Below, piece after piece: positions 7,712 through 14,006 of a stretch of 14,006 nucleotides of DNA. The notes beneath the pieces were generated by a model. It saw only the letters and a program-made list of their open reading frames with translations, was not told the origin of the DNA and did no database searches. Position 1 is the first letter of the stretch. Each line of letters opens with the position of its first letter. A program made the translations under genes and the position numbers. Origin of the DNA: Chitinophagaceae bacterium (GTDB taxonomy: Bacteria; Bacteroidota; Bacteroidia; Chitinophagales; Chitinophagaceae); the NCBI GenBank assembly GCA_014379785.1, contig JACMLD010000171.1, positions 1-14,006 on the forward strand, in the 5' to 3' direction.

Positions 7712-7719
7712 TACATTTG
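7712..7719 (+). promoter_or_regulatory. Putative -7 promoter element for the response regulator gene
   Basis: TACATTTG is an exact TAnnTTTG match located 15 bp before the response regulator start codon, so transcription would begin only a few bases before the ATG. No TTG lies 19-21 bp upstream. Its last three bases belong to the left arm of the inverted repeat at 7717-7742, so a protein bound to that dyad would cover it. Confidence 0.4.
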
Positions 7720-7742
7720 ATCATAGTCTGATCTATGATCAA
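7717..7742. repeat. Perfect 10+10 bp inverted repeat spanning the response regulator start codon
   Basis: The left arm TTGATCATAG (7717-7726), a 6-bp spacer TCTGAT and the right arm CTATGATCAA (7733-7742) are perfectly complementary. The ATG at 7735-7737 lies in the right arm. As DNA this is a good dyad operator overlapping a -7 element; as RNA it is a hairpin able to hide the start codon. Autoregulation by the encoded LuxR-type regulator is an attractive but untested reading. Confidence 0.6.
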
Positions 7743-8376
7743 TGTTTACATCGTTGAAGACCACGAGATGTATCTCGAGGGGTTATCGTTACTGCTCGGC
7801 AAACAGGAGGACTTAAAGGTATTGGGGACCGCCTTAAATGGCGAGACGCTTCTGGCCGCACTTCCTTCCCTGGAAGCAGATATCCTCCTGCTGGATGTAC
7901 ATCTGCCGGATATCAACGAAGAAGACCTCATCATCAGAATACGCCAAATCGCCCCACTTCAAAAGATTATCTACCTGACCCTTATGCGCGGGACCAGATA
8001 TATCCACAAACTGATGCGTCACAATGTGCAGGGATATGTGCTGAAAAATGCGCCATTGAGCGAACTGGTAGAAGCAATTGCGGCTGTGCATAGGGGTGAG
8101 ACCTTTTACAGCAAAGAAATTAATATCATCGCTGAAGATGACTTCAGGTCAACCATCACACTTGAAGACCGCCGCGCAGAAAGCATACTTACAAAAAGAG
8201 AGATGGAGATCTTGCAACTGGTTTGCAAGGAATTCAGCAATTCTGAAATTGCCGAAAAACTATTTCTCAGCGTAAGCACGGTCGAGACGCACAGAAAAAA
8301 CCTCATTTCCAAACTGGGCGTAACGAATACTGTCGGACTGGTAAAATTTGCGCTTAAAAACAAACTCATTGATTGA
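7735..8376 (+). CDS. NarL/FixJ (LuxR-type) two-component response regulator
   Basis: A 213-residue transcription factor with the usual two-domain layout. The receiver domain covers about 2-120: acidic pocket Glu8-Asp9 (VEDHE), phospho-acceptor Asp54 (LLLDVHLPD), switch Thr82 (YLTL) and Lys104 (YVLKNA). After a linker, the LuxR/GerE helix-turn-helix covers about 150-213 (LTKREMEILQLVCKEFSNSEIAEKL, then STVETHRKNLISKLGV). All signalling residues are intact, so it should be phosphorylated by a partner kinase and bind DNA as a dimer. The ATG at 7735 is required because strand beta-1 (INVYIVED) begins at once; it sits inside the inverted repeat at 7717-7742. The kinase gene follows with overlapping stop and start. 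It begins 30 bp after the DUF1501 gene, so read-through from that unit is possible. Target genes are unknown; the neighbouring surface genes are candidates. Confidence 0.93.
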   Translation: MINVYIVEDHEMYLEGLSLLLGKQEDLKVLGTALNGETLLAALPSLEADILLLDVHLPDINEEDLIIRIRQIAPLQKIIYLTLMRGTRYIHKLMRHNVQGYVLKNAPLSELVEAIAAVHRGETFYSKEINIIAEDDFRSTITLEDRRAESILTKREMEILQLVCKEFSNSEIAEKLFLSVSTVETHRKNLISKLGVTNTVGLVKFALKNKLID

Positions 8377-10235
8377 AAGCCGTGAGTGCCATCATAGCAT
8401 CCCTGCGATCATGGCTTTTGTGCCTTGCTGTTTTGAGCAGCATTCAACTTGCTGCACAATCTGACACCAGCCGCCTGAAAGCATTGTACGATCGATGCCT
8501 GGACATGGATGAAAGCAAGGCGGACTCCATCAATCACTATGCAAATTTCATAGAAGAAGAATCGTTGCGTCTCGACTACGATCGCGGTCCCGTGCTTTCA
8601 CTCAGGCTGAAAGGACTTGCCGAAGATCTGCGTGGCAATTATTCTGCAGCGATCGGATGGTATCTGCAATCACTGGATGCCGCCAAAAAGCTACATTCCG
8701 ACAGTTACGAACTGGCTGCGCTGAATGATCTGGCGTATATATATGTGAGCACCAAGCAACCGCAGAAAGCAAAAGAGATGTATCTGGAATGCGTTGCGCT
8801 GGCAGAAAAGAAAGCCGATCCCTATTCTCTTGAATCCTCCTACAGTAATGTTGGCGCTATTTACAATCAGCTGGGTATGCCGGACAGCGCACTTTTTTTT
8901 CTCGAAAAAGGATTAAAGACAGCTTTGCCACTTGGCGAAAGAGTAGATCTCACGTCGCTATACAACAATATCGGGAATGTATACTTCCAGAAGAAAGATT
9001 ATGATAAGGCACTTGAGTTTTTTAATAAAAATCTTGCTGCGCATGAGAAAAACAGCAGCGAATCCGAATCGTGGATTGATCACCTCAACCTTGCGGATGC
9101 ATATCTTGAAAAAAAGGATTTTGTATTGTCTCTCCGGCATGCAGAAGCCTCGCTCCGCATCGCCACCAAAATCAATGCGAAAAGTAAACAGGCTGACAGC
9201 TATGCATTGCTGAGCCGCCTGCATGCTGCCAGATCAGACTTTAAAAATGCGTATTATTTTCAGCTGCGTTCCTATTCCATCGATACGGCACTTGTCAACG
9301 AAGAGACAAATGAAACCATTGCCGGCTTGCAGGAAAGATTCAATGCGCATGAGCGGGAGCAGGACAACAAACTACTGCAGGCCGCAATGGAAAAAGAAAA
9401 ACTGAGAAACCGCAATTATATATACCTGGCAGCGGCTACGGCCGTCATTGCAGTTATTGTCGCCATTTCACTCATAGGAAAAAGAAGAGCAAACAGCAAG
9501 CTGATGACGAGAAACGCGCTCATTCAGAAGCAGAATGAAAAGCTCGCTGAACTGAATTCGGAAAAAAATTCTCTCATCAGCATCGTCTCACATGACCTGG
9601 GAAGTCCCTTTGCATCCATAAAAATGTGGAACCAGATCATCGAAGAGGAAGGTGATAGGCTTTCTGGTGATCAACAAAAGGCGGTAAAGCGGATCCATGA
9701 TTCTGCCATCAGAGGAGAATCGATGATAAGGAATATTCTGGATGTTGAAAAGGCGGAGACCAACCAGCGTACCATACAATTTTCTGAATTCGACCTGGTA
9801 GATTTTCTCGAAAAACAAATTGCCGGCTTCGGCCCTGCCGCCAAAGCAAAAAATATTTCATTTGCCTTCAGTAAAGACAAAAATGAAATAAAAATCATCA
9901 GTGATGAGCAACTGCTCGCAAGGGTTTTTGAAAATATTTTTTCAAACGCCTTAAAATATTCTCCACGCGATAAAACCATTACTGTAAAAACAACAGCCAA
10001 CGCCACACAGGCAGAAGTGGCTGTCAGCGACCAGGGCGAAGGCATTGCGGAAGACAAAATTCCTTTTCTCTTTTCAAAATACAGCCTCATCGGCTCAACA
10101 CCTACTGGCGGCGAACAGTCTACCGGCCTGGGACTGTCGATAGTAAAACGAATATTGCAGGAACTCAATGGTACGGTTACCTGCGAAAGTAACTCCGGCA
10201 GCGGATCCACCTTTACCGTCATTCTAAAAAAATAA
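8373..10235 (+). CDS. TPR-containing sensor histidine kinase
   Basis: A 620-residue membrane kinase. The frame opens with TTG at 8373, whose TTGA overlaps the regulator's TGA, a typical coupling arrangement; a GTG at 8382 is the other possible start. Order of parts: signal peptide (about 12-28, ending AAQ), tetratricopeptide repeats (about 75-300, e.g. ALNDLAYIYVSTKQPQKAKEMY and SLYNNIGNVYFQKKDYDKALEF), a charged coiled-coil, one membrane helix (about 349-371) followed by KRR, a second short coiled-coil, then the kinase. HisKA-type H-box: SIVSHDLGSPF with phospho-acceptor His407. ATPase boxes: N-box Asn521/Asn525 (NIFSNALKYSP), G1 Asp553 (DQGEG) and G2 GLGL at 585-588. All are intact. The TPRs are inferred to be periplasmic and may sense a protein or envelope state. 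The gene is surely the partner of the preceding regulator by position. An 8-T run occurs at 8893-8900. Confidence 0.92.
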   Translation: MKAVSAIIASLRSWLLCLAVLSSIQLAAQSDTSRLKALYDRCLDMDESKADSINHYANFIEEESLRLDYDRGPVLSLRLKGLAEDLRGNYSAAIGWYLQSLDAAKKLHSDSYELAALNDLAYIYVSTKQPQKAKEMYLECVALAEKKADPYSLESSYSNVGAIYNQLGMPDSALFFLEKGLKTALPLGERVDLTSLYNNIGNVYFQKKDYDKALEFFNKNLAAHEKNSSESESWIDHLNLADAYLEKKDFVLSLRHAEASLRIATKINAKSKQADSYALLSRLHAARSDFKNAYYFQLRSYSIDTALVNEETNETIAGLQERFNAHEREQDNKLLQAAMEKEKLRNRNYIYLAAATAVIAVIVAISLIGKRRANSKLMTRNALIQKQNEKLAELNSEKNSLISIVSHDLGSPFASIKMWNQIIEEEGDRLSGDQQKAVKRIHDSAIRGESMIRNILDVEKAETNQRTIQFSEFDLVDFLEKQIAGFGPAAKAKNISFAFSKDKNEIKIISDEQLLARVFENIFSNALKYSPRDKTITVKTTANATQAEVAVSDQGEGIAEDKIPFLFSKYSLIGSTPTGGEQSTGLGLSIVKRILQELNGTVTCESNSGSGSTFTVILKK

Positions 10236-10269
10236 TCTTACCAACTGTCCGCTGATTGCATGCATTCCG

Positions 10270-10277
10270 TATTTTTG
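10270..10277 (+). promoter_or_regulatory. Putative -7 promoter element for the small protein/TonB receptor unit
   Basis: TATTTTTG matches TAnnTTTG exactly and ends 7 bp before the GTG start at 10285. Transcription would begin at or next to that start codon, implying a leaderless or near-leaderless mRNA. No TTG is found at 19-21 bp upstream, so support is partial. Confidence 0.4.
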
Positions 10278-10284
10278 CAACCAA

Positions 10285-10647
10285 GTGGCAAATTCTACCA
10301 GATATCGAGGAATAAACTTCCGGCCTATTGTCAGCATATTGCTGATACTGGTTTTTGCTTTCAGTATTGCTCCCAAGAAGTTTTTGCACGACATCGTAGC
10401 GGATCATCACGATCAGGTAAACCTTGCTGCTGACGGTCACTACCCATTGATGCAGGCAGATGGTTTTACCTGTCACTGTGATCAGCTGGTAGCGGAATCT
10501 CCATTCACACCCACTGAGCTTGTAAGCATATTATGCGAAAGGTTTGATGCCGGAAATGAATTCTGTCAGCCGATTCTTGCGCGTGCTTCGACCCGCCCGC
10601 TCGATTTTATCCTGCTCCGCGGTCCACCCGCATCTCCAGGAGTCTAG
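10285..10647 (+). CDS. Small membrane-anchored His/Cys-rich protein (hypothetical)
   Basis: A 120-residue protein of no family I can name. GTG at 10285 is the only credible start before the membrane segment. Residues 13-29 (RPIVSILLILVFAFSIAP) form one hydrophobic helix, probably an uncleaved anchor or signal. The remainder, presumably periplasmic, carries many possible metal ligands: His35, His41-His42 in HDIVADHHDQ, His52, Cys63-His64-Cys65 (FTCHCDQ), Cys84 and Cys94. It ends in a proline-rich LRGPPASPGV tail. The TonB-dependent receptor gene follows after 53 bp on the same strand with no terminator between, so the two are likely one operon. Small Cys/His-rich proteins before receptors occur in Bacteroidota; a role in handling or sensing the metal taken up by the receptor is inference. 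Reality as a gene rests on its layout, not on a family match. Confidence 0.7.
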   Translation: MANSTRYRGINFRPIVSILLILVFAFSIAPKKFLHDIVADHHDQVNLAADGHYPLMQADGFTCHCDQLVAESPFTPTELVSILCERFDAGNEFCQPILARASTRPLDFILLRGPPASPGV

Positions 10648-10700
10648 ATGCAAGGGCCCGGCCCAATTATTCCATTTCCTTCGGGGGTAAAACTTTTTCA

Positions 10701-13028
10701 ATGAAATTATCATTTCGTTTCGCATGTATATTGACCAGCTTTTTATTTGGTCATCCAATTGTATTTTCTCAAACATCCACCACCATATCTTCTGTTACAA
10801 GAGTTACAGTCAGCGGACAGGTTTCAGATGGCAACGAAGCGCTTGCAGGCGCATCTCTGTATTTTCCTGACCTGCGGATAGGTGCCAGATCAGACTCAGC
10901 AGGCAATTACATCATCCGCAACATACCGCGCGGCCGGTGGCTGCTGGAAGTCAGCTACCTGGGACATGCATCAGTGGTCGAGTCCGTTGATCTGAACGGA
11001 AATGTGCAGCGCAATTTTACGCTCAGAATATCTCATGCAGAAAATGAGGCTGTAACTGTTACGGGTGTTTCATCGGCCACTTCCGTCAGGCGCACGCCCA
11101 TCCCGGTGAATATTCTCAAAAGAGAAGATTTTCTGCATGGCAGTTCCACCAATCTGATTGATGCACTTTCAAAGACGCCGGGCATTTCGCAACTGTCTAC
11201 CGGTCCGGCTATTTCCAAACCTTTTATTCGCGGCCTCGGATACAACCGTGTGGTGGTAGTAAACGATGGAGTAAGACAGGAAGGGCAGCAATGGGGTGAT
11301 GAACACGGTATCGAGATCGATGAATACAATGTTGGCAAGGCCGAAATATTAAAAGGCCCTGCATCGCTGATGTATGGAAGCGATGCCCTTGCAGGTGTTG
11401 TCCATTTTATTTCTGTCCTGCCGGCGACAGAGGGAACTATAAAAGGAAATCTCTTCGGGACCTATCAGAGCAACAACCAACAACGAGGAACCCACCTGGA
11501 CCTCAGTGGAAATAAAAATGGTTTTATATGGGGACTCAACGGCTCGCTCAAAGCCGCGGAAGACTATAAAAATAAATACGATGGGAAAGTGTATAATTCA
11601 GATTTCAGTGAGAAGAATGCCGGTGGTTATGTTGGACTAAACAAATCCTGGGGTTTCACTCATTTGCTGCTGACTTATTTTGACCAGGAACCCGGTTTGG
11701 TGGAAGGTGACCGCGATGCCGTCACGGGTGATCTTTTAAAAACTGCCAATGGAATTCCACGTCAATCGGTCAGGCATTTCAAAGCTGCGCTCGACAACAG
11801 TTTCAAGATTGGCGCCGACAGACTGTCTATTTTGCTTGCATGGCAGCGCAACGGCCGTCAGGAGTTTGGAAATGCAGCGGACCCGTCAGAAAAGAGTCTT
11901 TATTTTGACCTGAAGACGCTGAATTATAACCTTCAATATCATTTTGCAGAATTGTCCGACTGGAAGACAACGATTGGCATCAATGGTATGCAACAGGGGA
12001 GCAGGAACCGGGGTATTGAAGTATTGATTCCGGAATACGACGGATTTGACATCGGGGCTTTTGTGTATACCCAGAAAAGAATCGGCCAAATAAATCTGAG
12101 CGGCGGGGTGCGGTTTGACAACCGCCTGTTAAACTTTGATTCTTTTAAAAAAAATTACTCCAATTTTTCAGGAAGTGCCGGTCTAAGCTATGAAGCAAGC
12201 AGCCAGCTGACGCTAAAGTTAAATGTAGCGCGCGGATTTCGTGCACCCAGTGTGCCTGAACTGGCAAGTAACGGTGCCCACGAAGGCACCAACCGGTTTG
12301 AATACGGAGAAAGAAACCTCAAATCAGAAACAAGTCTGCAGGTGGATGCCGGTCTTGAGCTTTCCACGGAACACATATCCGCATCGGCGGCGGTGTTTTA
12401 CAACCACATGAATAATTTTATTTATTACCGGAAGCTTGCCTCTGAAAATGGAGGTGATTCTATTATCATGGATGGTGCCGAGCAATATTTTGGATTCAGG
12501 TTTGACCAGCAGAATGCCAGTTTATATGGCGCTGAATTCAATATTGATATCCATCCTCATCCGCTTGACTGGCTGCATATTGAAAACAGTTTTTCCTGGG
12601 TGCGGGGTATATTGAGCAGTGCTGTAGACGGAAGTAAAAACCTGCCTTCCATTCCTTCGGCGCGGATGATAAATCAGCTGAGGGCGGATTTTGGAAGAAA
12701 GGGCAAGGCAGTAAAAAATCTGTACCTCAACCTGGAGCTCGAAACAAATTTCAAACAGAATAATCCTTTTACGGCATTCGATACTGAAACCGCCACCGCT
12801 GGCTATAGTTTGCTGAATGCGGGTTTTGGCGGCGATTTGGTAAGAAAGGGAAAAACGCTGTTCAGCATTTATGCGGCAGCCAACAATATCACCGATGTTG
12901 CTTATCAAAACCACCTCAGCCGCTTAAAGTATACATCGGTCAACACATCCACCGGAAGGAGCGGAGTCTATAATATGGGGAGAAACTTTAGCCTCAAGGT
13001 TAATATACCATTTGAATTTTCTCTGTAG
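10701..13028 (+). CDS. TonB-dependent outer-membrane receptor, possibly for a metal (ZnuD-like plug)
   Basis: A 775-residue receptor. Signal peptide 1-24 (MKLSFRFACILTS to VFSQ); carboxypeptidase-regulatory-like domain about 34-112 (VSGQVSDGNEALAGASLYFPD to LRISHAENE), a Bacteroidota hallmark; TonB-box-like EAVTVTG at 116-122; plug about 135-240 (PVNILKREDF, GISQLSTGPAISKPFIRGLGYNRVVVVNDGVRQEG, GPASLMYGSDALAGVV); then a long beta-barrel with the RGFRAPSVPEL segment and a C-terminal strand (NFSLKVNIPFEFSL). The stretch RGLGYNRVVVVNDGV, with GDEHG at 199-203 and GPASLMYGS, resembles the plug of ZnuD-type zinc receptors (RGL-x-G-x-RV-x-VL-x-DG, D-H-A, GPATLLYGS), suggesting a metal or small chelate rather than a glycan; no SusD gene is adjacent. 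The preceding His/Cys-rich gene agrees. An A8 run lies at 12147-12154. The substrate is unproven. Confidence 0.9.
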   Translation: MKLSFRFACILTSFLFGHPIVFSQTSTTISSVTRVTVSGQVSDGNEALAGASLYFPDLRIGARSDSAGNYIIRNIPRGRWLLEVSYLGHASVVESVDLNGNVQRNFTLRISHAENEAVTVTGVSSATSVRRTPIPVNILKREDFLHGSSTNLIDALSKTPGISQLSTGPAISKPFIRGLGYNRVVVVNDGVRQEGQQWGDEHGIEIDEYNVGKAEILKGPASLMYGSDALAGVVHFISVLPATEGTIKGNLFGTYQSNNQQRGTHLDLSGNKNGFIWGLNGSLKAAEDYKNKYDGKVYNSDFSEKNAGGYVGLNKSWGFTHLLLTYFDQEPGLVEGDRDAVTGDLLKTANGIPRQSVRHFKAALDNSFKIGADRLSILLAWQRNGRQEFGNAADPSEKSLYFDLKTLNYNLQYHFAELSDWKTTIGINGMQQGSRNRGIEVLIPEYDGFDIGAFVYTQKRIGQINLSGGVRFDNRLLNFDSFKKNYSNFSGSAGLSYEASSQLTLKLNVARGFRAPSVPELASNGAHEGTNRFEYGERNLKSETSLQVDAGLELSTEHISASAAVFYNHMNNFIYYRKLASENGGDSIIMDGAEQYFGFRFDQQNASLYGAEFNIDIHPHPLDWLHIENSFSWVRGILSSAVDGSKNLPSIPSARMINQLRADFGRKGKAVKNLYLNLELETNFKQNNPFTAFDTETATAGYSLLNAGFGGDLVRKGKTLFSIYAAANNITDVAYQNHLSRLKYTSVNTSTGRSGVYNMGRNFSLKVNIPFEFSL

Positions 13029-13049
13029 GATCGAAAATGAATCAAATAC

Positions 13050-13078
13050 AAAAGCCCGACGATAAACGACGGGCTTTT
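13050..13078 (+). terminator. Rho-independent terminator after the TonB receptor gene
   Basis: AAAAGCCCG and CGGGCTTTT form a perfect 9-bp stem around an 11-nt loop, 21 bp after the receptor stop codon. The A and T tracts form the outer part of the stem, so it could act on both strands, but no gene approaches from the right within the next 500 bp. It is the clearest terminator in the window. Confidence 0.85.
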
Positions 13079-13156
13079 GACATTACTATGTAAATTGGGT
13101 TAGTAGATTGTATAACGTATGGTTTTTAATTTTATTATTTGATATAAATTTCATTC

Positions 13157-13588
13157 ATGGAGCTTTCGATAAATACACCGGCCTTGTTGTTTCCGGCCAT
13201 CAGTCTTCTCATGCTTGCTTATACGAACCGTTTTCTCGCCCTGGCGAGCCTGATCCGAAATCTTCATTCCAAATACAAAGATCACACTGATAAAGAAAGT
13301 CTTGTAAAACAGATCACCAACCTGAGACTGAGGCTGCGCCTGATAAAACTCATGCAATGGTTTGGAGTGATGAGTTTATTTCTCTGCGTGCTCTGCATGT
13401 TTTTTATATATGAGCAACTCGACGCCTGGGCAAATATTCTTTTTATCGCCAGTCTTGTTTCCATGCTGACTTCGCTGTTTCTTTCCCTTTCCGAAATTCA
13501 GATCAGTACCAGGGCACTTGAGATTGAACTGAAGGATATGGAAGGCCTTCGCGAAAACAGTTCCATTGCCGACTATTTTAAGCGCTGA
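13157..13588 (+). CDS. DUF2721 family membrane protein
   Basis: A 143-residue integral membrane protein matching the DUF2721 pattern: an N-terminal hydrophobic helix that begins almost at once (NTPALLFPAISLLMLAYTNRF, about 6-26), a basic LASLIRNLHSKY segment, a central charged helix (about 38-62, KQITNLRLRLRLIKLMQW), two close membrane helices (about 64-84 and 90-112) and an acidic C-terminal helix containing STRALEIELKDMEG (about 118-131). The family's function is unknown. The gene stands alone between the receptor terminator and the convergent ABC transporter gene. Its last 11 bp overlap that gene, and its stop codon lies inside a terminator-like hairpin. The ATG at 13157 fits the family's short N-terminus. 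The 128-bp gap before it is A/T-rich, with the terminator at 13050-13078 and no full promoter match. Confidence 0.85.
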   Translation: MELSINTPALLFPAISLLMLAYTNRFLALASLIRNLHSKYKDHTDKESLVKQITNLRLRLRLIKLMQWFGVMSLFLCVLCMFFIYEQLDAWANILFIASLVSMLTSLFLSLSEIQISTRALEIELKDMEGLRENSSIADYFKR

Positions 13589-14006
13589 GTACGCCGGCGC
13601 TTTTTCTTTCTCCGATCTGCTGACGCCACATGGCGTAGTAGAGTCCTTTTGATTGCAGCAACTCGCCATGCGTTCCGGTTTCTTCTACATTGCCTCTTTC
13701 CAGCACATAGATCCTGTCGGCATGCATGATAGTCGAAAGTCTGTGAGCTATCAGAATCGTTATCTGGTTCTGTTCGGATGAAATGGCTTTGATGGTATCG
13801 GTGATTTCTTCCTCTGTCAGTGAGTCAAGTGCCGAAGTGGCTTCGTCAAATATGAGCAATCGCGGCTTTCTCAACAATGCACGTGCAATGGACAAACGTT
13901 GTTTTTCCCCACCACTGAGTTTCAGTCCGCCTTCGCCTATCATGGTGTCCAGGCCTTTTTCTGCTCTGATCAGAATATTCTGACAGGCAGCTTTGTTGAG
14001 TGCCTC
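13578..14006 (-). CDS. ABC transporter ATP-binding/permease protein, C-terminal part (5' end beyond window)
   Basis: These 142 residues are the end of an ABC exporter nucleotide-binding domain; the reading frame is open to the window edge, so Met at 13943 is internal. Visible motifs in order: KLSGGEKQRLSIARALL (ABC signature), RLLIFDEATSALDS (Walker B with catalytic Glu and D-loop) and ILIAHRLSTIMHADRIYVLERG (H-loop His). Walker A and the membrane domain lie outside. The wording is that of MsbA/MdlB-type exporters (lipid or drug export, fused permease plus ATPase), but the substrate cannot be told. The end, HGELLQSKGLYYAMWRQQIGE plus a short tail, is complete. The gene converges on the DUF2721 gene with an 11-bp overlap. 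Confidence 0.93.
   Translation of the reverse strand, partial: EALNKAACQNILIRAEKGLDTMIGEGGLKLSGGEKQRLSIARALLRKPRLLIFDEATSALDSLTEEEITDTIKAISSEQNQITILIAHRLSTIMHADRIYVLERGNVEETGTHGELLQSKGLYYAMWRQQIGERKSAGVLSA
13580..13602 (+). terminator. Terminator-like hairpin at the overlapping ends of the DUF2721 and ABC genes
   Basis: AAGCGCTG (13580-13587) pairs with CGGCGCTT (13595-13602): eight pairs including one G-U, with a 7-nt loop, followed by TTTCTTTC. Together with the TT at the stem end this gives a T-rich tail on the plus strand, so it should end DUF2721 transcription. Its left arm contains part of the DUF2721 stop codon, and the whole hairpin lies within coding sequence of the opposite gene. 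On the minus strand no T-run follows. Confidence 0.6.

Noticed and set aside
9671..10222. Long open frame of 183 codons on the minus strand
   Set aside because: It is antisense to the histidine kinase ATPase region, and its translation shows no recognisable domain; the plus-strand kinase motifs are intact.
10648..10700. Possible riboswitch or attenuator between the small protein and the TonB receptor
   Set aside because: The 53 bp include a GC-rich GGGCCCGGCCC stretch but no stem with a usable loop, and the space is too short for a known riboswitch class.
12522..12914. 130-codon open frame on the minus strand
   Set aside because: It lies wholly within the TonB receptor barrel region and has no signal, motif or promoter of its own.
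1..14006. CRISPR array, transposase, integrase, phage or toxin-antitoxin genes
   Set aside because: Reading both strands I found no repeated spacer-like units, no terminal inverted repeats with a transposase, and no gene resembling these families.

Overview
The window looks like ordinary chromosomal DNA of a member of the Bacteroidota, probably near the Chitinophagales or Sphingobacteriales; that placement is inference from gene style. The supporting signs are a type IX secretion (T9SS) sorting domain, a TonB-dependent receptor with an N-terminal carboxypeptidase-regulatory-like domain, a sensor kinase with periplasmic TPRs, near absence of Shine-Dalgarno sequences, A/T-rich leaders, and several matches to the Bacteroidota promoter (TTG - about 19 nt - TAnnTTTG). 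Base composition is moderate and even. I see no tRNA, rRNA, CRISPR array, insertion sequence or phage gene.

Left part (1-4300), housekeeping genes: the 3' part of rsmE (+), a TerC-family membrane protein (-), a small outer-membrane beta-barrel protein (+), pyrD (-, its end overlapping the barrel gene by 14 bp) and a FadA-type thiolase (+) behind the best promoter of the window.

Middle part (4300-10240), a run of four same-strand genes: a DUF1800 protein, a DUF1501 protein with a twin-arginine-like signal and a T9SS sorting domain, a NarL/LuxR-type response regulator, and a TPR-containing sensor histidine kinase whose TTG start overlaps the regulator's stop. The regulator's start codon lies inside a perfect 10+10 bp inverted repeat that also touches a -7 promoter element. 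This is the most interesting regulatory signal here.

Right part (10240-14006): a small membrane-anchored His/Cys-rich protein (GTG start, possibly leaderless) directly precedes a TonB-dependent receptor with a ZnuD-like plug signature, suggesting a metal-uptake unit, closed by a clear terminator. A DUF2721 membrane protein follows. It converges with the 3' part of an ABC exporter gene, and a second terminator-like hairpin sits across the overlapping gene ends.

I find no clearly new defence or mobile system. The points worth checking are the dyad over the response-regulator start, the His/Cys-rich protein plus receptor pair, the apparent Tat signal plus T9SS tail on the DUF1501 protein, and the pairing of a HisKA-type kinase with a NarL-type regulator.
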